Assembly (NCBI GenBank): GCA_037176725.1
Contig: JAZBRS010000060.1
Coordinates: 51,178,001 to 51,242,000 of the forward strand
DNA length: 64,000 nt
Direction: 5' to 3'
Source: Posidonia oceanica
Lineage: Eukaryota > Streptophyta > Magnoliopsida > Alismatales > Posidoniaceae
A program made the translations under genes and the position numbers. The notes below the pieces were generated by a model, which did no database searches, was not told the origin of the DNA, and saw only the letters and a program-made list of their open reading frames with translations. Positions 20,601-32,500 of the stretch are shown here, in pieces; position 1 is the first letter of the stretch; every line of letters begins with the position of its first letter.

Positions 20601-23149
20601 TGATATTGCATTTCTGTCTTATGTTTTTTTTAGTTTTTCGTTTCAGTCCTTATGTCATTTAATATGCTTAGTTTTTAATTAAAAACCTTGCTAAATTGCT
20701 TAATGTGTTCATGCTTTGTTGTATTTGTCTTCTGGTCCTGTCACTGTGCATTTCAGTTATAATATTTTGCATCATAGTCCCTCAGTTTTCGATTTTTGCA
20801 CATGGGTCCTGCATGAAATCAGATCATTTAAATGCATATAGTTTTCCATATAATATTGCAATCCTCCCCCCTGCATGCTTTTATTTTTGCATTTAAGTCC
20901 CATGCACTGTAGAACTTAGGATTCATTTTTTATTTTTGCATACTGCATTGCATATTTTATCCTCTGTTTTTGTGCATCTGCAGTTAGGTCCATTTTAAAT
21001 GGACAGTAACTGTGCTGCATGCATTTTATCTTATTACATTGCATTTTTGACCCTGATCTTTTTAGAAATTGCACTGTGGTCCCGTCCCTTATTTTTCAGA
21101 GCATGTTTTCCATACTAAATTGCATTTTGACCCCCTGCATGATTTCAAAATTACACATAGGTCCTTGCATCTTTTAAAAAATTATGTGAAAAGACCGTTT
21201 TACCCCTAAGTTGCATTTTAACTCCCATGTTTGCAAAAATTGCATGTAAACCCTCCATCTGCAGTCCCGGACTCCTTAGAACCCCTGTTTTCTGGAAAAT
21301 TTGCATTTTAGCCCCTTTCTTTTTCAAAAATACTTTTAAACCCCCGTTCTTTCCAAATGGCGTTTCCTTGTCTTCTCTGGCTTCGCATTGCATTCCGCAT
21401 CCATTTAATCTTGCATTTAAGCTCCCCTTTGCATACACTAAGCGCTCCTAACTCCCCTTCACTTGGGAGGACCTCCAGCACACCCCTAGGACCTCCTGGA
21501 TACTTAGATCCATTCCTCTCTCCTGTTCTGGCCCTTCTGCTCCGGAGCTGCGATATCTTTCAATCCGACCGTCGAATCTCCTCAAGTAAGCTGCCCAGGC
21601 GACCGCAGCGAAGCGCTCTTCAGCATGGACCAAACAGATCTCCGATCAGACTCCCGGATCTCCAGGTATATCTTCCTGAACTTCTACACTGCATTCATCT
21701 TGCATGCCATTTACACCGTTTTGCGTGCCTTTTAGTTTCTTCGCCTCGTTTTGCGTGCCATCATGTTTTATCGCTCCGTTTTGCGCGCCGCCTCTTTGTC
21801 TTGCACTGTTTTGCGCGCCCTTTAGTTTTTCGCCTCGTTTCGCGTGTTTTCATGTTTTATCGCTCCGTTTTGTGCGCCGCCTCTCTATCTTGCACAGTTT
21901 TGCGTGCCATCGCGTTTTATCGCTCCGTTTTGCGCGCCGTTCCCCTGTCCTGCACCGTTTTGCGTGCCTTTCAGTTTTCCCGCCCTGTTTTGCGTGTTTT
22001 CTCGTTTTCTCGCTCCGCTTTGCGTGCCTTTCAGTTTTCTCGCCCCGTTTCGCGCGTTTTCTTGTTTTCTCGCTCCGTTTTGCGCGCCAGTCCTTTGCCT
22101 TGCGCCGTTTTGCGTGCCTTTTAGTTTTTTGCCTCGTTTTGTGTGTTCTCATGTTTTCTCGCTCCGTTTTGCGCGCCGCTCCTCTGTCTTGCACCGTTTT
22201 GCGTGCCCTTTAGTTTTCTTGCCTCGTTTTGCGCGCAGTCTTGTTTTCCTGCGCCGTTTTGCGTGCCCTTTCGTTTTCTCGTCTCGTTTTGCGTGCCCTG
22301 GTGTTTTCTTGCCCAGTTTTGCGCCCTTCTTTCATTTTCTCGCACGGTTTTGCGTTCTTGTTCCCTTTCTTGCCCCATTTTGGCATGTCAACCCTGTTCT
22401 CGCATCTTTTTGCATACTTCTTTCGTTCCTCGCACTGTTTTACGCCGTTTTCCCTTGCATGTCGATTGCATTGCCTGGTTTTCTCGCTGTTTCGCTTTTT
22501 CGCCTGCATTTGCATATAGGGCGATGATGCTTACTGTCCGGAGTTCTCACGAGCCAGGTTTCGCCCGGTTCGGAACACAGACAGCGTTGCTGAGCGTTTA
22601 GATTGCACGTTTACTTCCTTGCATCGTCTTTTATCACTTAGAGCACACCTTCGAGCATTTAGACAGGCATTCATTGGCACTTAGGCATTCAAAGTCTGCA
22701 TTTCCCTGCATATGCGAGCGTAAGCCTAGAAAGACCGATTCTCGGGCGTGTCGGGGGTGCCTAACACCTTCCCCGCGCGTAACAGGAGTCCTTACCCTCT
22801 CTTGGCCCGCAATGACCATATTGCCCTTGTCCTAGGCACGAGTCACATTATTTGCATTCATTTGCATCTTATTTCTTTTGCATTGCTTTGCTTTGCATTC
22901 TTTTTTTGCTTGGTTTTGCGCGATTATCCACGCATTTCCCCGGTTTTCCTCGTCTTCCGATTTAATAGACTTGGTGGCGACTCCGATTTTGTCTTATCTT
23001 CTTCTTTTCTCTCCCTTTTTCCCTTTCTTAAATGTTTTCAAGTTAGGTCTTCCTTCTCGGACATAGCCGCTTATGGTGAGCCTGATTCCGATCGGTGCAC
23101 GCGAGCTTTGGCATCGTGCATGGACGATCCGAACACCGGGATTACTTCA
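17607..23149 (+). repeat. E1 3' LTR, complete, 5543 bp
   Basis: Starts TGTTGACACCCCATTTTGACA and ends ATTACTTCA, so it has TG...CA ends; the end is fixed by the exact offset to the 5' LTR. Composition is zoned: pyrimidine-rich to 18150, very AT-rich 18350-19150, GC-rich and CCG/GGC-rich about 19205-20560, then AT-rich with TTGCATTTT motifs, the 30/89-bp array (21719-22393), and the conserved tail. A TATATAG at about 20585-20592 lies right after the GC-rich zone, but I cannot assign a transcription start. The ORFs of 100-280 codons in the GC-rich zone look fortuitous: they overlap on both strands and resemble no known protein. Confidence 0.92.
21719..22393 (+). repeat. E1 3' LTR tandem array, about 30-bp subunits
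   Basis: Second copy of the 826-1500 array at constant offset 20893. There is no gain or loss of units between the two LTRs. More than half of the substitutions seen between the LTRs lie in this array. Confidence 0.85.
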
Positions 23150-23154
23150 CTTTT
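23150..23154. other. Expected E1 target site, CTTTT
   Basis: The five bases after the E1 3' LTR end are the point where E2 LTR sequence begins. They equal 41910-41914 in the uninterrupted E2 LTR. The matching duplicate should lie left of the window, next to the E1 5' LTR start. Confidence 0.6.
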
Positions 23155-24463
23155 AAATTGTTTTTAAAATTGTGTTTTCTTGTTAAGTATTTTAGGATGT
23201 TAATTAGGATTTTTAGGATTTATTTTCATATTATTTTGAGTGGGTTTTGGGGCTTTTAGTTCTAGCCTTTTATGTTTTCCCTTTTTAAGTCTCTTGACCT
23301 AGGTTTTTTTGATTTTTATTTGTTAATTCTTCTTGATGTTTTTTAGTTGGATTTTTCTGGTTTGATTAAGTGTTTTAAGTCTTTTAACTGTATTTTCTTT
23401 TCCTTTTTTAATTAAGTTCCTATGTTGTTTCTTTCTTATGTTTATTAGGTTAAGTTTTTTGTTCTCTTTAATTACTTGTTTTATTGTTTGACTTTTAACT
23501 CTTCTCTTTAGGGTTTGTTTTTTAATTCTTTTAGTGGGGTTTTCATTCTTGGTAGGTTCTGATTCTATTTCAGTTTTTTAGTTAATTTTACGGTATTTTG
23601 TTTTAGTTTGTTTTGCATTTTTTAGTTTGCATGCTTGATTTTCTTTTTAGCTTGATTTAGTTAAGTTTGGGTTTTTAATTATTTATTTAATGTTTTTAAT
23701 TGCTTTTTCTTGGGATTCTGATTTGTTCCTTTTAGGTCTTGGGGTTTTACAGATTTTTAAGGATTTTTGAGGTTTTTTGCAAAGGAAAGAAGAGGAAAAG
23801 AAAAAGAAGAAGAAAAAAGGAAAAAAGGGAATAAAAGGGAAAGAGGTAGGTTTGAGGGAAAAGATTTTTTAAAATTCAAGGAAGATGGTAAAAATAAAAT
23901 AAAAATAGGAATAAGATAGAGAAGGGATAGGAGTACAAAGGGGGCCCGCTGCCAAGCCAGAAGGAGGGCGAGAAGGGGATGAAAAGAGAGACGATAATCA
24001 GGAGAGAGAGAGGAGAGAGAAAACGATAATCCCGGAGAGAGAAAACGATAATTCCAGCGAAAAGGGGTCTTAAAGGTCTCCGAAAGGGGTGAAATTTGGC
24101 GGGTGGGTGGTTTAGGGTTTCTAGTTCTGGTCCCGGAGTTTTGGTTTGGTTCTGAGGAAGTTTTGGAGGGGTTTTGAGGCGTAGAAAAAGGGTAGTTTTG
24201 CCTAAGTTTCCTAGGGTTTTTGGGAGGGGTCTGGTTTGAGATTTTGCAGGCTTTTTGGTGGGTTTACTAAGTCATCAGGGGTGAGTGTTCCTATGGATTT
24301 TGGTGGGTTTTCAGGTTCGGGAAAGGGGGGTAAGCTCAGGTTGAGTTTGGGCTTGTTTTGAAGGGAAAGAAGGAGAGGAAGGTGTAGGTTTGGGTCTGGG
24401 TTCGGGTCCAGCAGCCACCGGAAGGCTCCAAACGATCCAGCCTGTCAAAATGGGGTGTCTACA
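23150..24463 (-). repeat. E2 3' LTR, first 1314 bp only
   Basis: On the minus strand it starts TGTAGACACCCCATTTTGACA at 24463 and runs left until E1 breaks it at 23150. It matches 41910-43223 with a constant offset. It holds the pyrimidine-rich and AT-rich start zones of the LTR. Confidence 0.92.
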
Positions 24464-24466
24464 GAT

Positions 24467-24476
24467 GCCCCTCCCT
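24467..24476 (-). promoter_or_regulatory. E2 polypurine tract
   Basis: On the minus strand AGGGAGGGGC followed by ATC precedes the LTR start at 24463, exactly as in E1. Confidence 0.7.
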
Positions 24477-24479
24477 GAG

Positions 24480-24954
24480 CGAGGCCGAGCGAAGCGAGGC
24501 CGCTGCTCAGGGTTGACGGGACACCCCATTTGACCGGCGAGAGCAGAGGGTTTGCTATCGGCCTGAGCCATTTATTCGGCGGATGCGCCGAACATCGTGG
24601 ATCGTTGCCGCAATGCAATGTGCAGGTGCAAATGGACGAGGTGCAATGTATGCGATGCATGCCGATGTGGATGCAATGCAAAAGTTAGTGTTAGAGTTAG
24701 TACTGACCGGGGAGGCCGAAGCGACGCGGGTGACGCCGGCGATGCTGACGATGCTGAAGAGGGACGTTGCAGCGCGCTGTGGAGTTCGACGGGAGGTCCA
24801 GACCTGCCACGAAAGGAAGGATAGCCAAGGCTACAAAGGCACGACGGGAGAGGCGGACCTTTTCCCAGACGCGGAAGGATGCGGGGCTCCGTCTTTTGGG
24901 ACGGAGTCGCGCGGGGAGGTGATAAGTTGTCGGACTTATCGACCGGATGAGTTT
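24480..24954 (-). other. E2 segment between PPT and array B
   Basis: Counterpart of 17116-17593, including the GATAAG-N8-CTTATC inverted repeat at 24921-24940. The small ORFs seen on either strand are repeat or chance frames. No gene recognised. Confidence 0.5.
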
Positions 24955-24959
24955 CGGAT

Positions 24960-26035
24960 CATCAGCCGGGGGCGATAGTTTAGGTTATCAGCCTGGCGAT
25001 AGTTTACGGTCCTATCAACCGGAATGCGCAGTTGTGAGTGATAGTTACTGGATATCAGCCGTATAACATGGTTGCCATAGATAGTTTAGGATATCAGCCT
25101 AGATAGATAGTTTAGGATATCAGCCTAGATAGTTTAGGATATCAGCCTAGATAGATAGTTTACAGTCCTATCAACTGGAAAGGGCAAACCATGAGGGATA
25201 GTTACTGGATATCAGCCGTATAACGCAAGTGCCGGATAGTTTAGGAATATCAGCCTGGATAGATAGTTTAGGATATCAGCCTAGGTAGTTTAGGTTACCA
25301 GCCTAGATCGATAGTTTAGGTTATCAGCCTGGCGGTCTTGCGAGGGACAGTTACTGGATGTCAGCCGTATAATGCAATTGCGATGGATAGTTTAGGATAT
25401 CAGCCTAGATCGATAGTTTAGGTTATCAGCCTAGATAGATAGTTTACAGTCCTATCAACTGGAAAGAGCAATTGCAAGGGATAGTTACTGGATATCAGCC
25501 GTATAACGTAATTGCCATGGATAGTTTAGGATATCAGCCTAGATCGATAGTTTAGGTTATCAGCCTAGATAGATAGTTTAGGATATCAGCCTGGATAGTT
25601 TAGGATATCAGCCTAGGTAGATAGTTTACAGTCCTATCAACTGGAGGGGGCAATTACAAGGGACAGTTACTAGATGTCAGCCGTATAACGCAGATGCCGG
25701 ATAGTTTAGGAATATCAGCCTGGATAGATAGTTTAGGATATCAGCCTAGGTAGTTTAGGTTACCAGCCTAGATAGATAGTTTAGGTTATCAGCCTGGCGG
25801 CACTGCGAGGGACAGTTACTGGATGTCAGCCGTATAACACAACTGCGGGCCAACCATGGATCGGCCAAAGGATAGATAGTTTAGGAATATCAGCCTGGGA
25901 ATAGATAGTTTAGGATATCAGCCTGGGTCGATAGTTTAGGAATATCAGCCTGAGAGTAGATAGTTTAGGATATCAGCCTAAGAGTGCTTGATTGTTGATA
26001 GTTTAGGATATCAGCCTAAGGGAACTTGATTGATG
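24960..26035 (-). repeat. E2 3' array B
   Basis: Minus-strand counterpart of E1 array B: GATAGTTTAGGATATCAGCC on the plus strand, with six CAGCCGTATAA-type second units (near 25056, 25218, 25365, 25498, 25680, 25828). Order and unit number are close to E1. Confidence 0.87.
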
Positions 26036-26117
26036 AATGATCGAGTGATGAGTGATTGGTTGACGAGTGAGTGAATGCTGAGTGATTGATTGACGAGTGC
26101 TCGATTGCTTGATAAGA

Positions 26118-26504
26118 GGGGATGAGATCATGATGAGAACTACTGCTAAAGAGGGGGACGAGATCATGATGAGAACTACTGCTAAAGAGGGGGATGAGAT
26201 CATGATGAGAATTACTGCTAAAGAAGGGGGATGAGGTCATGATGAGAATTACTGCTAAAGAAGGGGGATGAGGTCATGATGCGAACTATTGCTAAAGAAG
26301 GGGGATGGGATCATGATGAGAACTATTGCTAAAGAAGGGGGATGAGGTAATGATGAGAGCTACTGCTAAAGAAGGGGGGTGAGGTAATGATGAGAGCTTG
26401 GTTGAAAAAGGTGATAAGATATCGGACTTATCGGCCGGCAAAGAGGAGATGAGATAATGATGAGATTGATTGGTTGGGAGTGGTGATAAGATATCGGACT
26501 TATC
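26118..26504 (-). repeat. E2 3' array A with two inverted repeats
   Basis: About eight copies of the 37-bp unit (26118-26400; plus-strand ATGAGATCATGATGAGAA) and two GATAAG...CTTATC inverted repeats (26413-26432, 26485-26504). E1 has about twice as many units, so this array changes length quickly. Confidence 0.82.
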
Positions 26505-26968
26505 GGCCGGCAAAGAGGAGATGAGATAAGGGTGAGATACCGCGGGGCGTCTGAAAAGATGCCCCTGGTATCAGGATGATGCCAGGGGTTGGTCGAAACG
26601 TCCCTGGTATCGAGAAAGCGAAGGATGGACAAAACTGACGCGTTTGTCAGACGAGTAGTTTGGGGTACCAGCCCAAAGGAGACTCAGCCGGGTATGTCCG
26701 GTAGCCGGTTGGACGGCACGGGTTCGCGGAGGTCCTGGAGCCTGGGTCGTTTGCTGAGGACTTTCCTGCGTCATGTGAGCAATCAGTCGGGCCAAGGGGC
26801 CACCAGATGTAAGCGACGAGGAGCACGGAATGCATGATCAGCCTTGAAATGTGAACGGCCAGCACAAAACAGTTTTGCATTGATAGAATTGTTGGTTACA
26901 TGCCCGTGACGGGTCAAAAAGTACAGCACAACTTGAAAGGAAGACAGAATGGCAGCGGCATGATGGCT
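26505..26968 (-). other. E2 segment between array A and ORF3
   Basis: Counterpart of 14833-15296; no gene recognised. Confidence 0.45.
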
Positions 26969-28171
26969 CTAGCTGATTCGGGCCTTCTTTGATTTTCCAG
27001 AGTCAGGGAACAAGGGGCCACTTGGCGGGACTTCGTCAATGGGCCAGAGGTCCTGCACTTCAGTGATGTACTTAGGGGTACACCCTACGCCTTTCATTGC
27101 AGCGATGTCTGTTGATCGCACCCCATGCTGCATTAGGTTGGCCAGCTCCTTTGTGGGGGCGATTGTACTGAGGGGATATTCTTGAAGGAGCTTAGGCGCT
27201 GCGCTGTCGACATAGGCGTCTTGCTGGAAGCTGAACTGGCGCATGACTCTGATAGGGTGATATTCTACACCCGCAGTAAATCCTGGTAGCACAACCAGAC
27301 GCATGTCGCGTGTATTGAAGAAGACAGTGAATGCTTCGGCTGCAGAAGGAATGATACGCCATGTGACTGTGTCGTCTATCAGTCCCGATAGCCTTTCATA
27401 TTCTTCCTTGATGCTCGTGACTGTCTTGGCATGGCCGCTGCTGCAGTAGGCCTCGAAAGCATGTACTTGGGGGCGCAGAAGGTCTATCTGAGTGTGCGCC
27501 GCCAGCCAGACCTGAATGAATGATCCGCAACCATGAAAGTGGCGGCAGCGATGCGAGATGCGGTCCAGACCGCGGTAGGTCTCTGCCAAGACAACCGGTG
27601 CCAGGTCTATGTGCTGGGTCACCACGGCGAGTGCTATTTCAGCGATCTCGATGGCCACTGTTGCCTTGCCATGAGTAAAGACCAGCTCGCCTAGGAAACG
27701 GGTGACAAACCCTCGGAGCCACAGCTCGTCTCCGAGTTCAGCGCGTTTTTCCACAATATCATCAAAGTACGCTAGGCGAAGCAGGGGCATGGGCCCGCTA
27801 GTACAAATCAGTTTCTGCTGGCAACTTTGGGTAGAGAGGCCAGTTAGCTGTTTCAGGACTGCCAAGTATCCGTCACGCCTCATGAAGATGGGCGGCCCCA
27901 AGATCTTGGAAAAGCCGCAGATTCGACGCACTTCTTCCAGTGTAGGTGTCAGTTCAGCTTTGCCGAAACGGAAGACATGGTGTGCTGGTTTCCAGAATCG
28001 CGCAGCAGCACACAGAAGATGGCGGCTCACTTCTACATCAGCAGCCTTGAGCAGCTTGGTCGGAATGCCCCACAGGCGCAGCTTCTCACAGTCATCTCTT
28101 GTCAGTTTGCCGATCCATTCTCGCAGGATCTCGGAGCAGTGTGTCGGGGTTACCAAGGTGGGGAAACCCAT
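26969..28171 (-). CDS. E2 ORF3, 400 residues, plant-mobile-domain-like
   Basis: Uninterrupted counterpart of the E1 ORF3 with the same ATG (at 28171), the same length and the same basic KSKKARIS end. About 25 residues differ from E1; many changes are conservative (K/R, D/E, V/I). The block FW...HVFRFG...TELTPTLEEVRRICGF at residues about 59-87 is kept. An intact reading frame in a copy whose pol and gag are broken suggests that the ORF was functional when E2 inserted. Function unknown; resemblance to plant mobile domain / DUF7745 is tentative. Confidence 0.75.
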   Translation of the reverse strand: MGFPTLVTPTHCSEILREWIGKLTRDDCEKLRLWGIPTKLLKAADVEVSRHLLCAAARFWKPAHHVFRFGKAELTPTLEEVRRICGFSKILGPPIFMRRDGYLAVLKQLTGLSTQSCQQKLICTSGPMPLLRLAYFDDIVEKRAELGDELWLRGFVTRFLGELVFTHGKATVAIEIAEIALAVVTQHIDLAPVVLAETYRGLDRISHRCRHFHGCGSFIQVWLAAHTQIDLLRPQVHAFEAYCSSGHAKTVTSIKEEYERLSGLIDDTVTWRIIPSAAEAFTVFFNTRDMRLVVLPGFTAGVEYHPIRVMRQFSFQQDAYVDSAAPKLLQEYPLSTIAPTKELANLMQHGVRSTDIAAMKGVGCTPKYITEVQDLWPIDEVPPSGPLFPDSGKSKKARIS

Positions 28172-29518
28172 TGCACAGATTGCAGGATGTGGGCAGACGG
28201 CTGTTACAAGATTCTTCAGGTACCTGTTGCCAAGACTGTAAATTATCAGAGCTCATATAGGCACAAAACCATCATAGGAAAGCAGATTCTGAGACTGGTA
28301 GAAACAGTGCAGCACATTTAGCAGTACACATTCAGATTATGGCAATTGAACATGTATAAGCATAAGGGCATTCTGTTGACGTGGCGGGGATCGTCGGGAA
28401 CCCCGGGTTGTCGCAGCCTGACGGTGCCAACGCATGCTAAGTAGAGGTACTGTCTCAGCGCTGGAGTAAGCCTTTGCGGAGCAGAACGACCAGAGAGGGT
28501 GGAGATGACTGGAAAATGCAGGTGCGTATGATTTGGTATGGTTTGCCCTCAGTATCGGGGTGCTTTGGTGCCTGCTGTATGGGAAGGGAGCGGTCCCTGA
28601 CTCGCCGGACTCTACTCGGACTCCTGACTTGTTGGTGGCACTCGAGGGGAAGGTATGGGTGATGTTTGGTGGTGGTGTAGAGAGGACGGGCTCCATGCCA
28701 AACTCTCAAGGACTTACACTCACTCCTAACTCTTTTTCCTCTCTCTTTTTTTAATGTCGGTGTATAGGGCCCTCTTTATCCCCATTTTGGGAGCGAGGAG
28801 GACCTGACCCGGGCTTTGGCTCTTTTTGGGGTAGGTGAGAGGTGCGGGGTTACCCTGCTTGCCTTTATTCTCTTCTTCTTTTTTCTCTTTTTTTCCTTTT
28901 TTTTTTTTTTTTTTGCGGGAATGGGGGCCTTTGTCTCCCTTCCTTTTCTTTTCTATCATTCTCCTTTTGTTTTTCCTTTTTTTGTTCCCTTTTTTCTTTT
29001 TCTTTTTCTTTTCTCTTCTTTTTTGGCTTGCAGGTTTCCGCTGTCCCCTCCCCCAGGGGAGATGGGCGTTAGGGTCTTTCGGGTACAGACTTTTGGCTTT
29101 CTCTTTCTCTTTCTTTTTTTCGCACATCTAGGCTGGGGTATGTACTGCTTTCTGACCAACACCTAGCACTCTTCTGAAGGGTGTAAGTCCTTGGGGGTTT
29201 GGGCATTTCGCCCGCTCTCATTGGATGGTGGCTCCCTCACTAGCCAAGACATCTAAGTAGTATTAGGTGAGGTCGGGAGACTCCTTTCGCAGCAGGCAAG
29301 CACCTCCGGTTTTCATCACCGGGCTAAATGCAATGTATGATTCGATGAGGAATGTGAACGAGATGAGCAGTGATGCACAGGAGTGTTGTGATGTCGGGAT
29401 AAGCAAGAGAGTGGATGAAGTGAAGTACGAAGGAGACAGGGCGAAAAGAGATACAAAGATATGCAAATGGCGAGAATCGTGACAAATGGGAGGAAGAATC
29501 CGCAATGGCTACACTCGG
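28172..29518 (-). other. E2 spacer between pol and ORF3
   Basis: Counterpart of 12301-13629. The plus strand has a long T/C tract (about 28855-29030), which is the purine tract on the element's sense strand. ORFs such as KKKEKGKK-type frames across it come from low complexity. No gene seen. Confidence 0.5.
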
Positions 29519-32500
29519 CTACTGATAGTACTTCTTGAGGTAGCACATGTTGACCGGCTCAGACTGCTCGACCTGGTCCATGTCCTCAAGAGTTACTGCG
29601 CCGCCTGAGAAGATTTGTTTAACGACAAAGGGTCCGCGCCAATTAGGTCGGAATTTGCCTCGACCGTCTGGTAGGTGAATGGCACGCAGAACAAGATCTC
29701 CGGGCTGGAAGCTTCTGGGCCGGACTTTCTTCAGGAATGCTCTAGCCATTCGCTTCTGATAACAATGGGCATTGTGCATGGCTTGTAGTCTATGCTCATC
29801 AATCAGGTTCAGTTGGACGCAGCGGTCTTCGACCCATTCTGCCTCTTCCAACTCAGCTTCTCGCAAGATTCGCAGCGAGGGTATCTCCACCTCAACAGGC
29901 AATACAGCTTCCATGCCGTACACCAGCGAGTACGGGGTGGCTCCTGTCGAGGTCCGGATTGATGTCCTGTACGCCCAGAGTGCGTACGGGAGCTGATCGT
30001 GCCAATCCTTGTGGGTTTCTGCCATCTTCTTCATGATCTTGATGATGTTCTTGTTGGCAGACTCCACTGCTCCATTCATCTGAGGTCGATATGGTGAGGA
30101 GCGGTGATGCTTGATCTTGAAGTTCTGTAGGAACTCCTCAGTTCTTTTGGCGATGAAGTTCGTGCCATTATTAGAGATGATGGAGTGAGGGACCCCGTAC
30201 CGGGCAACGATGTTGTTTCTGATGAACTTTTCAGTTGCCACTGCGGTGACTGTCCTGTAGGAAGCTGCTTCCACCCACTTAGTGAAGTAGTCTATTGCCA
30301 CCATGATGAAGCGATGGCCATTTGAAGCGGCGGGGTGTATTGCGCCAATGACATCGATCCCCCAGGTGGAGAAAGGCCATGGCGAGGACATGTTGTGCAG
30401 CTGATGAGGGGGAGCCTTGATGAAATTGCCATGGATCTGGCAGTTGTGGCATTTACGCACGAAACGGCAGCAGTCTGCTTCCATGGTCTGCCAGAAATAT
30501 CCTTGGAGCATGATCTTCTTGGCTAAGAGGACACCGTTCATGTGCGGGCCACAGGTCCCTGCATGCACTTGAAGCATTAAGGTGTCCGCCTCTGGTTTGT
30601 CCAGGCAGCGTAACAGCATCTGATTGTACGATCTTCTGTACAACTGCCCGGCCCCCAGTACATACTTTGACGCCAGACGCGCCAGAGTTCTCTTATCTTC
30701 TGCAGTGGTGCCAGATGGGACGCTACCGGACTCCAAGAATGCTTTGATATCATGATACCATGGCTGCTCCGCTGTCGGATCTGCTTCCTCTATGTTCATG
30801 CAATGGGCAGGCTCCTCAATGTAGGTGACTGACACATCTACCATGCTGTTGTCTGGTATGCTGAGCCAAGAAGCCAAGGTCGCTAATGCGTCTGCATACG
30901 CATTTTTTGCCCTGTTCATGTATGTGAAATCAATGCTCTTGAACTCCTCTATTAGTCTCAGCAGACATTCGTGATATGGCACGAGCTTGGGGTCTTTTGT
31001 CTTCCAGTTGCCATTCACCTGAGAGATTACCAACATGGCATCACCGTGCACGTGCAACTTCTGTGCTTTGTGTTCGAGGGCGACTTTCAAACCCAAGATG
31101 CATGCTTCGTATTCTGCTTCATTGTTCGTGCATGCGAAAGTCAGCTTCCTCGCAAAAGGAATCATCTGTCCATGAGGTGTGGTCAGCACTGCGCCTATGC
31201 CCCGACCCTTTTTATTGACGGCGCCGTCGAAGTATAGCCGCCACTGTTCTTGCCCTTCAGGATCTTCCTCTTCTGAGTCCTCCGTTGCAAAAAGAATGTC
31301 CTCGTCAGGGAACTGTGTCTGGAGGGGTTGATATTCAGGCAGAGGGAAGTCCGCGAGGTGATCCGCCATAGCCTGGCCCTTCATAGATCTCTGGGTGACA
31401 AAAGTGATGTCATATTGGGACAACAACACCTGCCACTTGACACATCTGCCCACCAGAGCCGGCTTTTGGAAGAGGAACTTGATGGGATCATGCCGGCACA
31501 AAAGCTGAACCGGGTACACCATCATATAGTGCCTCAGTTTCTGTGCGGCCCAGACAAGGGATAAACAGGTTTTCTCCATCACGCTGTACCTGGCTTCACA
31601 TTCATTGAACTTTTTGCTCAGGTAGTAGATGGCGCGCTCTTTCCTGCCAGATTCGTCGTGTTGGCCCAGGACGGCGCCCATGGAATGCTGTGTGGTTGAC
31701 AGATAGAGGAGCAGAGGTCTTCCTGGTGTGGGAGGGACCAAGACGGGGGGTTTGACCAGTAGCTGCTTGATCTTCTCAAATGCGGCTTGACATTCTTCAT
31801 TCCAGTCGATTTGTGCATTCTTCCTCAGGAGTTTGAAGATGGGCTCGCAGATGGGCGTAAGCTGTGCAATGAAGCGGCTGATGTACTGTAAACGCCCAAG
31901 TAGGCCTCGAACCTCCTTCTCGGTTCTAGGGGGTGGCATCTCCACGATGGCTTTAGCTTTCATCGGGTCCACTTCAATCCCCCTTTGGCTAACAATGTAG
32001 CCGAGCAGTTTGCCAGATGAAACCCCGAATACGCACTTGTTGGGGTTGAGCCTCAGCCTGTATTTCCTTAGGCGGTCAAAGAGCTTCTTTAGGCAACTAA
32101 GGTGATCCTCAGGCTCCTTGGTCTTCGCGATCATGTCATCCACATAGACCTCCACTTCTTGGTGCATGAGGTCGTGGAAAAGTGTGGTCATGGCCCTCTG
32201 ATATGTTGCGCCAGCATTCTTCAACCCAAACGGCATAACCTGATAACAGAAGACCCCCCAGGGGGTGATGAACGAGGTTTTTTCCATGTCTTCTTCTGCC
32301 ATCTTGATCTGATTATAGCCGGAGAAGCCATCCATAAAGGATAGCATCTTGTGGCCTGCGGTATTGTCGACTAGGACGTCAATGTGAGGCAATGGGAAGT
32401 CGTCTTTGGGACTCGCCTTGTTCAGGTCCCTGTAGTCGATACATACCCGGATCCGGCTGTCCTTCTTGGGCACTGGCACGATGTTTGCAAGCCATTCAGG

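Larger units (their letters stand above)
1..23149 (+). mobile_element. E1: Ogre/Tat-type Ty3/gypsy LTR retrotransposon, 5' end outside window
   Basis: E1 has all the parts of an LTR retrotransposon in order: 5' LTR end, PBS, leader, gag-pro-pol, extra ORF, repeat-rich 3' region, PPT and 3' LTR. The two LTRs align at a constant offset of 20893 over all 2256 visible bases, with no indel and about 19 substitutions counted by eye. The complete 3' LTR is 5543 bp and the internal region 15350 bp, so the intact element would be about 26.4 kb and start about 3.3 kb left of the window. Very long LTRs, tRNA-Arg priming and a second RNase H are known traits of the Ogre/Tat group. Unlike classical Ogre, no ORF is seen before gag; instead an extra ORF follows pol. 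E1 ends inside an oppositely oriented LTR of E2. Confidence 0.93.

Noticed and set aside
23140..23160. E1 3' LTR and E2 LTR as arms of a simple inverted duplication or misassembly
   Set aside because: The E1 LTR ends exactly at its CA terminus and E2 sequence begins mid-LTR, as expected for an insertion; the offset to the other LTR is constant up to the junction.
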